A DNA stretch of 64,000 bases. It comes from Nocardia blacklockiae. Lineage in GTDB: Bacteria; Actinomycetota; Actinomycetes; Mycobacteriales; Mycobacteriaceae. Under the pieces are notes generated by a model that worked only from the letters and a program-made list of their open reading frames with translations, made no database searches and had not been told where the DNA came from. A program made the position numbers and the translations under genes. Shown here piece after piece: positions 8,643-16,130 of this stretch. Positions within the stretch are counted from its first letter, which is position 1. Each line of letters starts with the position of its first letter. The stretch covers positions 62,001 through 126,000 of the forward strand of contig NZ_JADLRJ010000007.1 in assembly GCF_015477355.1 (NCBI RefSeq), in the 5' to 3' direction.

Positions 8643-9389
8643 GTGGGGAACTTGCACGAGCCGGGCCGACCGGAGGATCTGCCGGACGCGGAGCTGCTGT
8701 GGAAGCGGTGGGCAGGGGTCGCGATCGCGACCTTCGATCGGGACGAGCAGGACGAGCCGTCCCAGCATCGTGCGGGGCATTGGATCGATGACGAGGGCCT
8801 GCACTGGGATGATCGCGGATGCACCTGGTGGGTGATGAAGTGGTTCGGTGACGGTCGCGCCCTGCTCGTCGGCGAGGACGAGTCGAGCGAGGTCAAGTTT
8901 CACGAGACTCCGATCGATCTGCTGGCCGGTGCGCCGGACTGGGTACCGCGGAACTACCTGCGTGATCTGATCGACTCGGCCATGGTCGGCTGCGTCTACT
9001 GGTTCGACGAGGGTGCCTGGCGTCGCGCGCCCTACCCGGACGATCTGACCGACGACGGACTCGACGCCGGCATCTCGGCGTTGACCACCCGCGCCGGCGC
9101 GGTCGAGAAGGCCACCGATTGGCTGACGTCCGGCGCGCAGGACGAGGGCATCGCGGACCTGTGTGACCAATTGATCGACGCCGCAGAGCGGGGCACGGTT
9201 ACCGAGAAGACGCTGCGAACGTTCGCCAGGGAGATGACCGGATTGCAGGAGGAGTACTACCCCGAGGACGAAGACGACGAAGGTTTTCAGCCGAAGACCG
9301 ACGCCGACATCGCCGCGATGTTCGCGCTGGCACGCCGCGCCGGCCTCGACACCCCGTCGTGGACCGGCACTCTCGGCATCACGAACTGA
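8643..9389 (+). CDS. Acidic cytosolic protein of unknown function
   Basis: 248 residues, not recognised. The protein is Trp- and Asp-rich in its first half (HWIDDEGLHWDDRGCTWWVMKWF) and predicted helical with an acidic run (YYPEDEDDEGF) in its second half. No signal peptide or membrane helix is present. The GTG at 8643 is chosen for its AGGAG ribosome site eight bases upstream; the frame is open to 8577 but the residues there look non-coding. It stands alone, with no operon partner. Confidence 0.75.
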   Translation: MGNLHEPGRPEDLPDAELLWKRWAGVAIATFDRDEQDEPSQHRAGHWIDDEGLHWDDRGCTWWVMKWFGDGRALLVGEDESSEVKFHETPIDLLAGAPDWVPRNYLRDLIDSAMVGCVYWFDEGAWRRAPYPDDLTDDGLDAGISALTTRAGAVEKATDWLTSGAQDEGIADLCDQLIDAAERGTVTEKTLRTFAREMTGLQEEYYPEDEDDEGFQPKTDADIAAMFALARRAGLDTPSWTGTLGITN

Positions 9390-9431
9390 ACGGACGGTCA
9401 TCGTGGACGGGCGATGACTCCACCCGCGCGT

Positions 9432-9548
9432 AGCATTCCGCTCACGCTGCGGATGCTCATGGAGCCGGGCCCGTGCCGAGGCGGGGTTCGTAGTAGTCGT
9501 TGGTGGTGCGGACGATGCGAGTGCCGATTGTTCGAGCCAGCGGACGAG
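9432..9548. pseudogene. Decayed duplicate of the TPR-gene/exonuclease-gene 3' junction
   Basis: Bases 9432-9477 match 16981-17033, the 3' end of the TPR-like gene, with small indels. Bases 9478-9548 match about 17128-17199, the 3' end of the exonuclease/GIY-YIG gene, at roughly 90 percent. The 90-odd bases between those segments are missing, and the join falls at a shared GGGCCCG(T/C)GCC. This is a truncated relic with no intact frame. The rest of the 435-base gap 9390-9824 shows nothing else I can support. Confidence 0.7.
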
Positions 9549-9824
9549 GTACGTCATGCTTCTGCGGAGGTCCTGGCCGAACATATTCGATGGCGGGGCG
9601 TGGTCGACCGTTGCTACGGTGCCCGGGTGCGGACGACGCGCATCGAATTCGACTGGCGGAAGGACTGATTTATGCCCCAGCCCGCGCCGAGAGCGCCTCA
9701 GGGTGCGTACTCGGCCAGCCTCTCCGCCGGCCACACGTACTGAACCGACTTTCCGCGTCGTCGAGGCGCGCTCGGCCTACTCCTGCTGTTTGCTCATCAG
9801 CTTTCTGCCAAGGAGTGATCCGGG

Positions 9825-10205
9825 TTGTCCCAGCATATTTCCGCTCACAACGAACCCAGTCCGGCCGCGAAGACCGGCACCTTCACCTGCATTCGCTGCG
9901 GGCTCACCGTGTCCGTGCTCGCGCCCGACAACAGTCGGCGCAATCACTGCCCGAGTTGCCTGCACTCGTGTCACACTTTCGACCACGTCGAGGGCGGCGT
10001 CTCCGAGTGCCGTGGACGCATGGCTCCGTTGTCGATCGCGGTGCGCCGCGGCGGCGAATGGGCCATCGTGCATCGATGCGTGCGCTGCTGTGAATTGGCG
10101 CTGCATGCGATCAGCGAGGACGACAACCAGTTGATTCTCATGCGGCTCGCGGTGCGCCCGCTGGCGGAACCGCCGTTCCCGCTCGAAGTCTTCGGCGACC
10201 TCTAG
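9825..10205 (+). CDS. RNHCP domain protein, copy 1
   Basis: 126 residues carrying the signature RRNHCPSC that names the RNHCP family, plus the other paired cysteines (CIRCG near the N-terminus, CVRCC later) that suggest a small zinc-binding fold. The family's function is unknown. The start is TTG, chosen for an AAGGAG ribosome site nine bases upstream and because no other start precedes the conserved FTCIRCG segment. A second, divergent family member follows after nine bases. Confidence 0.85.
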   Translation: MSQHISAHNEPSPAAKTGTFTCIRCGLTVSVLAPDNSRRNHCPSCLHSCHTFDHVEGGVSECRGRMAPLSIAVRRGGEWAIVHRCVRCCELALHAISEDDNQLILMRLAVRPLAEPPFPLEVFGDL

Positions 10206-10214
10206 GCGGTCGCG

Positions 10215-10628
10215 ATGCCTCGAAGGAACAAGGCGGTCTCCGCGCGCCCGCAACGCGGCAAGACCGTATTGCACGGTCCCGGTGGGGAATCCGGTGCGAG
10301 TTTCCGGTGTATCGGCTGTCGGCTGGATGTGCCGATCACCGCACCGGGCACGTCGCACCGCAATCACTGCCCACACTGTCTGACCAGCCGCCATGTCGAC
10401 GGGCGAATTCCCGGTGACCGCGCGAACCCGTGCCGCGGCCGCATGCTCGCGGTCAGTTCGACCGTGCGCCATGACGGCGAATGGGCGCTGGTCCACCAGT
10501 GTTTGCGGTGCGGGACCTTGAAATTGAACCGCATTGCCGGAGACGACAATGCGCTCGCGCTGCTGCGAATCGCACTGCGTCCCCTGGCTGATCCACGTAT
10601 CGGCCGTCGGGCACTGGACGCATTGTGA
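10215..10628 (+). CDS. RNHCP domain protein, copy 2
   Basis: 137 residues, a paralogue of the preceding gene with the same order of motifs: FRCIGC, HRNHCPHC, NPCRGRM, HDGEWALVHQCLRCG and DDNALALLRIALRPLA. The N-terminus differs and is basic (MPRRNKAVSARPQRGK). Nine bases separate the genes, so they are co-transcribed and arose by tandem duplication followed by divergence. The function is unknown. Paired cysteines suggest a zinc ribbon (inference). Confidence 0.85.
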   Translation: MPRRNKAVSARPQRGKTVLHGPGGESGASFRCIGCRLDVPITAPGTSHRNHCPHCLTSRHVDGRIPGDRANPCRGRMLAVSSTVRHDGEWALVHQCLRCGTLKLNRIAGDDNALALLRIALRPLADPRIGRRALDAL

Positions 10629-10735
10629 CGTCCGGCCCCACTACCGCGTGTGGTGGGGCCGGAATTCGCGGGAGCGCGCATGCCGATTTCGTGCACTTCC
10701 TATATGCGAGCCGACGATCCCGGCGGGCTGTGAAT

Positions 10736-10750
10736 GTGACGCCTGTCACT
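10736..10750 (+). promoter_or_regulatory. Palindrome containing an ECF41-type -35 element
   Basis: GTGAC-GCCT-GTCAC is a perfect 5-bp-arm palindrome whose right half reads TGTCACT. TGTCAC is the reported -35 core of ECF41 sigma-factor promoters, and this operon encodes such a factor. A matching CGTC -10 is not clear: CGGT sits at the expected 16-base spacing. Confidence 0.45.
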
Positions 10751-10788
10751 TCGTGTCGGATCTGGCCGGTGTGGCGTGTCTCGAGGGC

Positions 10789-11982
10789 ATGACTGATTTC
10801 AATGCCATCACCAAAGTGGTCGTGATCGGCGGCGGTTACGCCGGTACCGTGGCGGCCAATCGGCTGCGGCTGCGTCGCGATGTCGAGATCACGCTGGTCA
10901 ATCCGCGTCCGCGGTTCGTCGAGCGGATGCGGTTGCACCAATTCGTGGCCGGTACCCATGAGGCTGCCATCGACTACGACACGCTGCTCGGCGCCGGGGT
11001 GCGGATGATCGTCGACCGTGCCGTCCGCATCGACACCGCAGCCCGACGAGTGGAATTGGGTTCGGGCCGCGCGCTCGACTACGACTACGTGGTCTACGCG
11101 GTCGGCAGCACCGCCGCGGTGCCGGCGTCGGTGCCCGGTGCCACCGAATTCGCCTACCCGATCGCCGAATTCGAACACGCCCAGCGGCTCCGCGCGGCGC
11201 TGGCAGACGTGCCGGTCCAGTCGCCGATCATCGTCGTCGGTGGCGGGCTCACCGGCATCGAGACCGCCGCCGAACTCGTCGAACAGGGCCGTACCGTGCC
11301 CCTGGTGGGTGGCGGTAAGTTGGCAGCGAACTTCTCGAATCCGGCCCGGCGATCGGTGGTGAAGTGGTTGTCCGAGAATGGAGTCGAGGTGCGTGAGCAA
11401 GCGCGGGTGAGCGAGGTGCGGCGCGACGGGGTCGTCCTGGCCGACGGGGAATGGGTGCCCGGTGCGATCACGATCTGGACCGCCGGATTCGGGGTGCCCG
11501 AACTGGCGGCACGCAGTGGACTGCGCACCGACGAGCTGGGCCGGCTGCTGACCGACGAGACGTTGACCAGTATCGATGACGAACGCATCGTCGCCGCGGG
11601 GGACTCGGTCGCGCCCTCGGGCCGCCCACTGCGGATGAGCTGCTATGCCGCCCAGCCCTTGGGTGCGCAGGCCGCCGCCAATGTTCTGGCCCGCATCGCC
11701 GGGGACGAACCCGCTGTGCTGGACGTGGCCTTCACCGCCTGCACCGTGGGTTTGGGTAGCCGCGCGGGCGCGATGCAGTTCAGCCGGCGCGACGACACAC
11801 CCGTGCCGATGTACCTCGGCGGGCGAACGGCCGGGTGGATCAAGGGACGGGTGGGTCTCGCGGGCCCGATCGCGACCATTCGCAAGGAAGCCCGCAAACC
11901 CGGCGCGATCCCGACCTTCCTGGGCTTGGGTCGGCGTAAGGATCTCAGTGCCGCCGAGCCACAGGGAGTTCCGCAGCCATGA
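10789..11982 (+). CDS. NAD(P)/FAD-dependent oxidoreductase, NDH-2-like
   Basis: 397 residues of the two-dinucleotide-fold pyridine nucleotide-disulfide oxidoreductase class. The N-terminal FAD motif is VVVIGGGYAGTVAANRL and the NAD(P) motif IIVVGGGLTGIETAAEL follows at about 145. A late IVAAGDSVA holds the second FAD contact. It lacks the CxxC redox pair of disulfide reductases, so it resembles type II NADH dehydrogenases. The start is uncertain: ATG at 10789 is used, with GTG at 10753 as an alternative. Its stop overlaps the ECF41 sigma gene (ATGA), and oxidoreductases are typical partners of ECF41 factors. Confidence 0.88.
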   Translation: MTDFNAITKVVVIGGGYAGTVAANRLRLRRDVEITLVNPRPRFVERMRLHQFVAGTHEAAIDYDTLLGAGVRMIVDRAVRIDTAARRVELGSGRALDYDYVVYAVGSTAAVPASVPGATEFAYPIAEFEHAQRLRAALADVPVQSPIIVVGGGLTGIETAAELVEQGRTVPLVGGGKLAANFSNPARRSVVKWLSENGVEVREQARVSEVRRDGVVLADGEWVPGAITIWTAGFGVPELAARSGLRTDELGRLLTDETLTSIDDERIVAAGDSVAPSGRPLRMSCYAAQPLGAQAAANVLARIAGDEPAVLDVAFTACTVGLGSRAGAMQFSRRDDTPVPMYLGGRTAGWIKGRVGLAGPIATIRKEARKPGAIPTFLGLGRRKDLSAAEPQGVPQP

Positions 11983-12899
11983 CCTCCACCGACGAGCACA
12001 CCGAGCGTTTCGTCCACCTGCGCCCGCTGCTGTTCACCATCGTCTACGAAATCCTCGGCTCGGCGACCGAAGCCGACGACGTGCTACAGGACAGCTATCT
12101 ACGGTGGCGGCGAGTGGACCTGGCCACGGTCCGGGATACGAAATCCTATCTGGCCCAGCTCGTTACGCGGCAGGCGCTGAATGCGTTGCGGGCCGGCGCC
12201 AGTCGTCGCGAGGAGTACGTCGGACCGTGGCTGCCCGAGCCGCTGCTGCTCACCGACGGTGACGCCTCCAGCGATGTCGTACTCACCGAATCGATTTCGA
12301 TGGGAATGCTGATCGTGCTCGAAACACTCACCCCCACCGAGCGCGCGGTCTTCGTGCTGCGTGAGGTCTTCGGCTTCGACTACGACGAAATCGCCTCCGC
12401 GACAGGCAAATCCGTCGACGCCGTGCACCAGACCGCCCGCCGCGCCCGCAACCACGTCCAGTCCCGGCGCAAGCGCTACGGCCCCGTCGACACCGTCCGC
12501 ACCGCCGCGGTCACCGAACGCTTCATCACGGCCGCGACCACCGGGGACATGGAAGGCTTATTGTCACTGCTCGCGCCGGACATCACCTGGACCACCGACA
12601 GCGGCGGCAAGGCGACCGCACTGCCGGAGCTGGTCATGGTCGGCGCCGAACGAGTGGGCGCGATTCTCATGGCGGTCTTCCGATACGCGCAGCGGCGACC
12701 GGAAGTACGCATCGAGACAGTGAACTGCAACGGCCAACCGGCCCTCGCCTGCTACATCGCCGACAAACTCGAAGCCGTCCTCGTATTCGACATCGTCGAC
12801 GAGCGAATCGTCGGCGGCTACGGCATCCGCAACCCCGACAAACTCGCCGCCCTCGAATTCCCGCGCGCCATCAGCCGCACCGAAACACCTACGGCGTAA
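11979..12899 (+). CDS. ECF41-type RNA polymerase sigma factor with SnoaL-like C-terminal domain
   Basis: 306 residues. Sigma region 2 covers about 14-75 (YEILGSATEADDVLQDSYLR) and region 4 about 112-165 (TPTERAVFVLREVFGFDYDEIA). The diagnostic linker motif WLPEP is at 84-88. The C-terminal SnoaL-like domain carries DSGGK at 207-211 and a late NPDKL, the marks of the ECF41 group, where this domain controls sigma activity in place of an anti-sigma factor. It is coupled to the upstream oxidoreductase. The TGTCAC palindrome ahead of that gene suggests the operon directs its own transcription. Confidence 0.93.
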   Translation: MTSTDEHTERFVHLRPLLFTIVYEILGSATEADDVLQDSYLRWRRVDLATVRDTKSYLAQLVTRQALNALRAGASRREEYVGPWLPEPLLLTDGDASSDVVLTESISMGMLIVLETLTPTERAVFVLREVFGFDYDEIASATGKSVDAVHQTARRARNHVQSRRKRYGPVDTVRTAAVTERFITAATTGDMEGLLSLLAPDITWTTDSGGKATALPELVMVGAERVGAILMAVFRYAQRRPEVRIETVNCNGQPALACYIADKLEAVLVFDIVDERIVGGYGIRNPDKLAALEFPRAISRTETPTA

Positions 12900-12930
12900 T
12901 CCCCCGGCAGCACAGGCGGGATCCATCCCC

Positions 12931-13143
12931 TCACCGCACCCGGCTCGAATCGGGCTTGATACGACCCATGTCGACCAACGCCTGGTACGCGGCACGCTTT
13001 CGCGGACAGTCCGCTACCAGGCACTCCAAGTGCATTTGCATGATCGTATGGGCGCGATCCGGTGTCAGCGACCCGATCGGTGCGTCGTGCGTCCACCAGA
13101 ACGCGGACACTCCCCGCCTGAACGATCCTCCGTCATCGGTCAC
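12931..13143 (-). CDS. Small protein of unknown function, partner of the XRE locus
   Basis: 70 residues with GVSAFWWTHDAPIGSLTPDRA, then an MQMHLECLVADCPRKRAA segment with two cysteines and a C-terminal IKPDSSRVR. Small proteins with this pattern accompany XRE regulators in actinomycetes (general recollection, not searched). The GTG start has an AGGAGG ribosome site eight bases away and overlaps the upstream gene's TGA (GTGA). It is convergent with the ECF41 gene. Confidence 0.65.
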   Translation of the reverse strand: MTDDGGSFRRGVSAFWWTHDAPIGSLTPDRAHTIMQMHLECLVADCPRKRAAYQALVDMGRIKPDSSRVR

Positions 13144-13448
13144 GCGAAAGCACCTCCTGTCGCCAATGTCCAACGCGCGAAACTCAATCGGGGCGAGAAT
13201 GTTTCGATTTCGGCGACGTACAGCACAGCGTTCAGCATGAGCGGGCTCAGGTGCCGAGGCGACGGCGTGATCACCGCATCCACGTCGGCGGCACGCACCT
13301 GGTCCGCGAGAGGGATCCACGATAGTCCAGGCCAGAGGATCGCGTAACCGAGATGCCGGGCTAGGCGCTGGATCTGAGCGCGGTCCCAAGTGAGAGCATC
13401 GGATATGTCGGGGTCTACCCACCCCAACGCAGTCGGCCGGTAGCGCAT
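13140..13448 (-). CDS. Small protein, divergent from the XRE regulator
   Basis: 102 residues. The order WDRAQIQRLARHLGY, a hydrophobic middle, then VRAADVDAVITPSPRHL recalls a diverged serine-recombinase N-terminal fold seen in many small actinomycete proteins, but no catalytic serine motif is present, so no activity is assigned. ATG 13448 is preferred over GTG 13475 because GAGGAAGG lies at ideal distance. It is coupled to the next small gene and divergent from the XRE gene across 185 bases that hold an inverted repeat. Confidence 0.65.
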   Translation of the reverse strand: MRYRPTALGWVDPDISDALTWDRAQIQRLARHLGYAILWPGLSWIPLADQVRAADVDAVITPSPRHLSPLMLNAVLYVAEIETFSPRLSFARWTLATGGAFA

Positions 13449-13577
13449 GACGATGCCTTCCTCATAGCGGTACACCGTGGCGGGTCGTCGCTGTGACTCG
13501 CGTCGCCACTCGATTCAGGCCGCCGGATTCGCGTGCCCATCTCGAGCAAAACTTGGCCGCCGCCAGGCAAGAAAGAT

Positions 13578-13604
13578 GGCAAGTCGACCGAAAGCCGACT
13601 TGCC
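13578..13604. promoter_or_regulatory. Perfect 9-bp inverted repeat between divergent genes, candidate operator
   Basis: GGCAAGTCG (13578-13586) and CGACTTGCC (13596-13604) flank a nine-base spacer. The right arm overlaps a possible -35 (TTGCCG, 13600-13605) for the XRE gene, whose candidate -10 CAGAAT (13621-13626) lies seven bases before its ATG. The position suits control of both divergent transcripts by the XRE protein. A cis-acting hairpin is the alternative. Confidence 0.5.
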
Positions 13605-13633
13605 GTCCTTTGCGATGGGTCAGAATTGTCACC

Positions 13634-15040
13634 ATGAACAGGGGGACTGCGAACGACTCGGCGGGGCGATCGAAGCGGCAACCGGGAAACGTTGCCGACG
13701 AACTGGCGCGTGAAATACGGCGATTGCGTCTCGAGGCCGGGCTCAGCCAGCGCGCACTGGCAGCCAGGGTCGGATATTCACGCCAGTACGTCTCGATGAC
13801 CGAGTGGGAAGACGCCACGCTCCCTTCGCAAGAGCTTGTCGCGGCGCTCGACACCGCCCTCGGTGCCGACGGTGCCCTGATCGCCCTTCGCGCACACGTT
13901 CAGTCCGATGTACAAACGAGGCGGCGTGCACACACGAACGCTCTTGCCGTACCGGCAGAATCCGAAGACACCTTTCCAATTTCTCGGCATGGGTTCGTGC
14001 CACCGGGCAATTCAGGCGTGCTGGAGTTCGATGAAGTGAGAAGACGTGATTTCGGAACCGCGATCATGGGGCTTCCCATCCTCGCCGCAGGCGATATGAC
14101 GCTCGGGCGGACGTTGGCGCATATGGGGGCCGTGACCGGCAACCTCGTCGCACCAGAACTGGTCGACTACTTCCGAACCCAACTCAGCGGGCACTACACA
14201 GCGGACATGTATTTGGGACCGCTCTACCTGATTCCGACCGTGCAATCCCAAACGGAGCTGATCGCCGTCCTGGCACGCGAAGCCGAGATGCCCGTGCGCC
14301 GTGGACTTCTCGAAACCGGCACCGCATACGCCGCGTTGCTCGGCTGGCTGTATCAGGACGTCGGCGACCTGACCGCTTCCGCTGAATGGCGGGTGATCAC
14401 CCTCTCTCTCGCGCATCGCTGCGGCGACCCGCAGATGATCTCCTACGCACTGTCCAACATGGCGATGCTCGCCGTCGACCACGGCGACGGCCGGGCAGTC
14501 GTCGACTATGCACAAGCCGCTCTCGCCGCCGGACGCGAACTGTCCCCCAAGGCCCGCGCGATAGCCCTCCAGCACCAGGCGCAAGGTCACGCCCTGCTCG
14601 GAGACCGCGCTGCCGCAGACACATTGCTCGATGACCTCGCCGCCCTTGTCGGCCGGGTCGATGACACGGACCCATGGGGAAACGCATGCCGCCGCACTCC
14701 GCACCATGTCGAAGTGCAGCGGGCGGCGTGCTACGGCCGCACCGGCAGCACACGGGACGCCGCCGCTGCTGTTGCCCTGTGGGATGAGGTCATCGACTCG
14801 ATACCGGAATCCGCTCGCCGCGACAAAGCGGTGTTCCGCGCCCGGCAGGCCACTGCGCTCGCGAAAATCCCGGATCCCGATCGGGCTGTTTGGGCGGCAT
14901 CCGACGCTGCCGGTGCGGTGGCGACCACGGGGTCGGCCCGGCTCCGCAGCGAATTGAAAGCCCTTCCCTCCCATGCACATGCCTGGGCGGACACCTCGGC
15001 AGGACAAGAATTGCGGGCCCTGGTTGGATCGCTCGCATGA
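13634..15040 (+). CDS. XRE-family regulator with TPR-like C-terminal domain
   Basis: 468 residues. An XRE helix-turn-helix occupies about 24-78 (LAREIRRLRLEAGLSQRALA, then VGYSRQYVSMTEWE). The remaining 370 residues are helical repeats (for example YALSNMAMLAVDHGDGRAVV and RAIALQHQAQGHALLGDRAA) of the TPR type seen in actinomycete regulators. ATG 13634 is chosen because similarity begins soon after; upstream in-frame residues look non-coding, and there is no clear ribosome site. Its stop overlaps the pterin dehydratase ATG. Confidence 0.85.
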   Translation: MNRGTANDSAGRSKRQPGNVADELAREIRRLRLEAGLSQRALAARVGYSRQYVSMTEWEDATLPSQELVAALDTALGADGALIALRAHVQSDVQTRRRAHTNALAVPAESEDTFPISRHGFVPPGNSGVLEFDEVRRRDFGTAIMGLPILAAGDMTLGRTLAHMGAVTGNLVAPELVDYFRTQLSGHYTADMYLGPLYLIPTVQSQTELIAVLAREAEMPVRRGLLETGTAYAALLGWLYQDVGDLTASAEWRVITLSLAHRCGDPQMISYALSNMAMLAVDHGDGRAVVDYAQAALAAGRELSPKARAIALQHQAQGHALLGDRAAADTLLDDLAALVGRVDDTDPWGNACRRTPHHVEVQRAACYGRTGSTRDAAAAVALWDEVIDSIPESARRDKAVFRARQATALAKIPDPDRAVWAASDAAGAVATTGSARLRSELKALPSHAHAWADTSAGQELRALVGSLA

Positions 15041-15360
15041 CCCCAGTCCCGCTGAACGACAACGAGATCGCCAGCCGCCTCGAAACCCTACCCGGGTGGA
15101 AGCGTGACGGGGACGAGATCACGCGCACCTTCGCCCATACTTATCACGAGTGCGTGCACCTCGCGGTGTACGTCGCGGCGAAGGCACGCGAGGTCGGCCA
15201 CCACCCCGACATGCTGATCACATGGGAGCGGATCGAGTTCCGGATCACGACCCACGACGCCGGACGGAAACTGACCGAGCTGGACTTCGACCTCGCGCGA
15301 GACATCGACCGGACCGCGGCAGCCGGCGGGGCGACTCCGATTACACCAGAAGATATTTAG
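15037..15360 (+). CDS. 4a-hydroxytetrahydrobiopterin (pterin carbinolamine) dehydratase
   Basis: 107 residues, the usual length of the PCD/PhhB family. The active-site stretch VGHHPDM (His55, His56) and the following WERIEFRITTHDAG strand are clear. The enzyme dehydrates 4a-hydroxytetrahydropterins made by aromatic amino acid hydroxylases. No hydroxylase gene is in this window, so the partner is elsewhere or the protein has another role. It is coupled by ATGA overlap to the XRE gene, an unusual partner. Confidence 0.9.
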   Translation: MTPVPLNDNEIASRLETLPGWKRDGDEITRTFAHTYHECVHLAVYVAAKAREVGHHPDMLITWERIEFRITTHDAGRKLTELDFDLARDIDRTAAAGGATPITPEDI

Positions 15361-15538
15361 CGACAGGCGCTCGGCTACACACTCGTAGACGAACGGCACA
15401 ACGCCCAATAGAGCTCGTTGACGTCCTACTTCGACTCTTGCGTGATACGGAGATCTCGAGACTGCGGCCTGAGCGGGCGGGCTTATCAAGTGTGGGCGAG
15501 GTAGTGCTCAGTGAGGGATTCCGAGGGGAGTCGATTTC

Positions 15539-16099
15539 ATGATCGAAGCAGAGTACAAGGCCCGACTCGGGGACCCCGATGTGGTTCGCGCGAATCTGCG
15601 ACAGCGAGCGCGATCCGAGAACGTGTCCTACCGGGATGTGTACTTCGATCGCGGGAACGAACTCGGGCAGGCCGGTCGCGACTTCCGTCTGCGAACGATC
15701 ATCGGTGAGGATGAGACCCGATATCTGCTGACCTTCAAGGATTCTGCCGTCGACTCCGAGACCGCCTCCAAACCGGAGTTCGAGACCGTAATCGGGGAGC
15801 GGGAACCGATGGAAGAGATCATCGCGCGACTCGGGTATCTGCCCGTCATGGAGCTGACGAAGCAGTGTGAGAACTTTCGGTTCGTCAGTCATGGTCGCAA
15901 GTTGCTCGCGACAGTCGTGACAGTGCCCGAGATCGAGGGCACGTTTCTGGAACTGGAGACACAGGCCACGGAGGAAAATCTGCGAGCAGTGCTGCGCGAT
16001 CTGCGGATGGTCCTGGCCGAGCTCGGCGTCTCGGAAGACGAGTTGACCGCCGAGCTCTACACGGATGCCGTGGCAGAAGCGCGCAGACGCTTAGGATGA
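15539..16099 (+). CDS. CYTH domain protein (class IV adenylyl cyclase/thiamine triphosphatase superfamily)
   Basis: 186 residues with the defining ExExK motif at the N-terminus (Glu3, Glu5, Lys7 in MIEAEYK) and the alternating charged strands of the triphosphate tunnel fold (YFDRGNELGQAGRDFRLR, FLELETQAT). Members act on triphosphates; which substrate this one uses cannot be read from sequence. The ATG has a GGGGAG ribosome site. The 178 bases before it hold no gene I can support. The TPR-like gene follows 31 bases later. Confidence 0.85.
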   Translation: MIEAEYKARLGDPDVVRANLRQRARSENVSYRDVYFDRGNELGQAGRDFRLRTIIGEDETRYLLTFKDSAVDSETASKPEFETVIGEREPMEEIIARLGYLPVMELTKQCENFRFVSHGRKLLATVVTVPEIEGTFLELETQATEENLRAVLRDLRMVLAELGVSEDELTAELYTDAVAEARRRLG

Positions 16100-16130
16100 G
16101 ACCACCTGACAAGCGGCGCGGAGGACCCGC

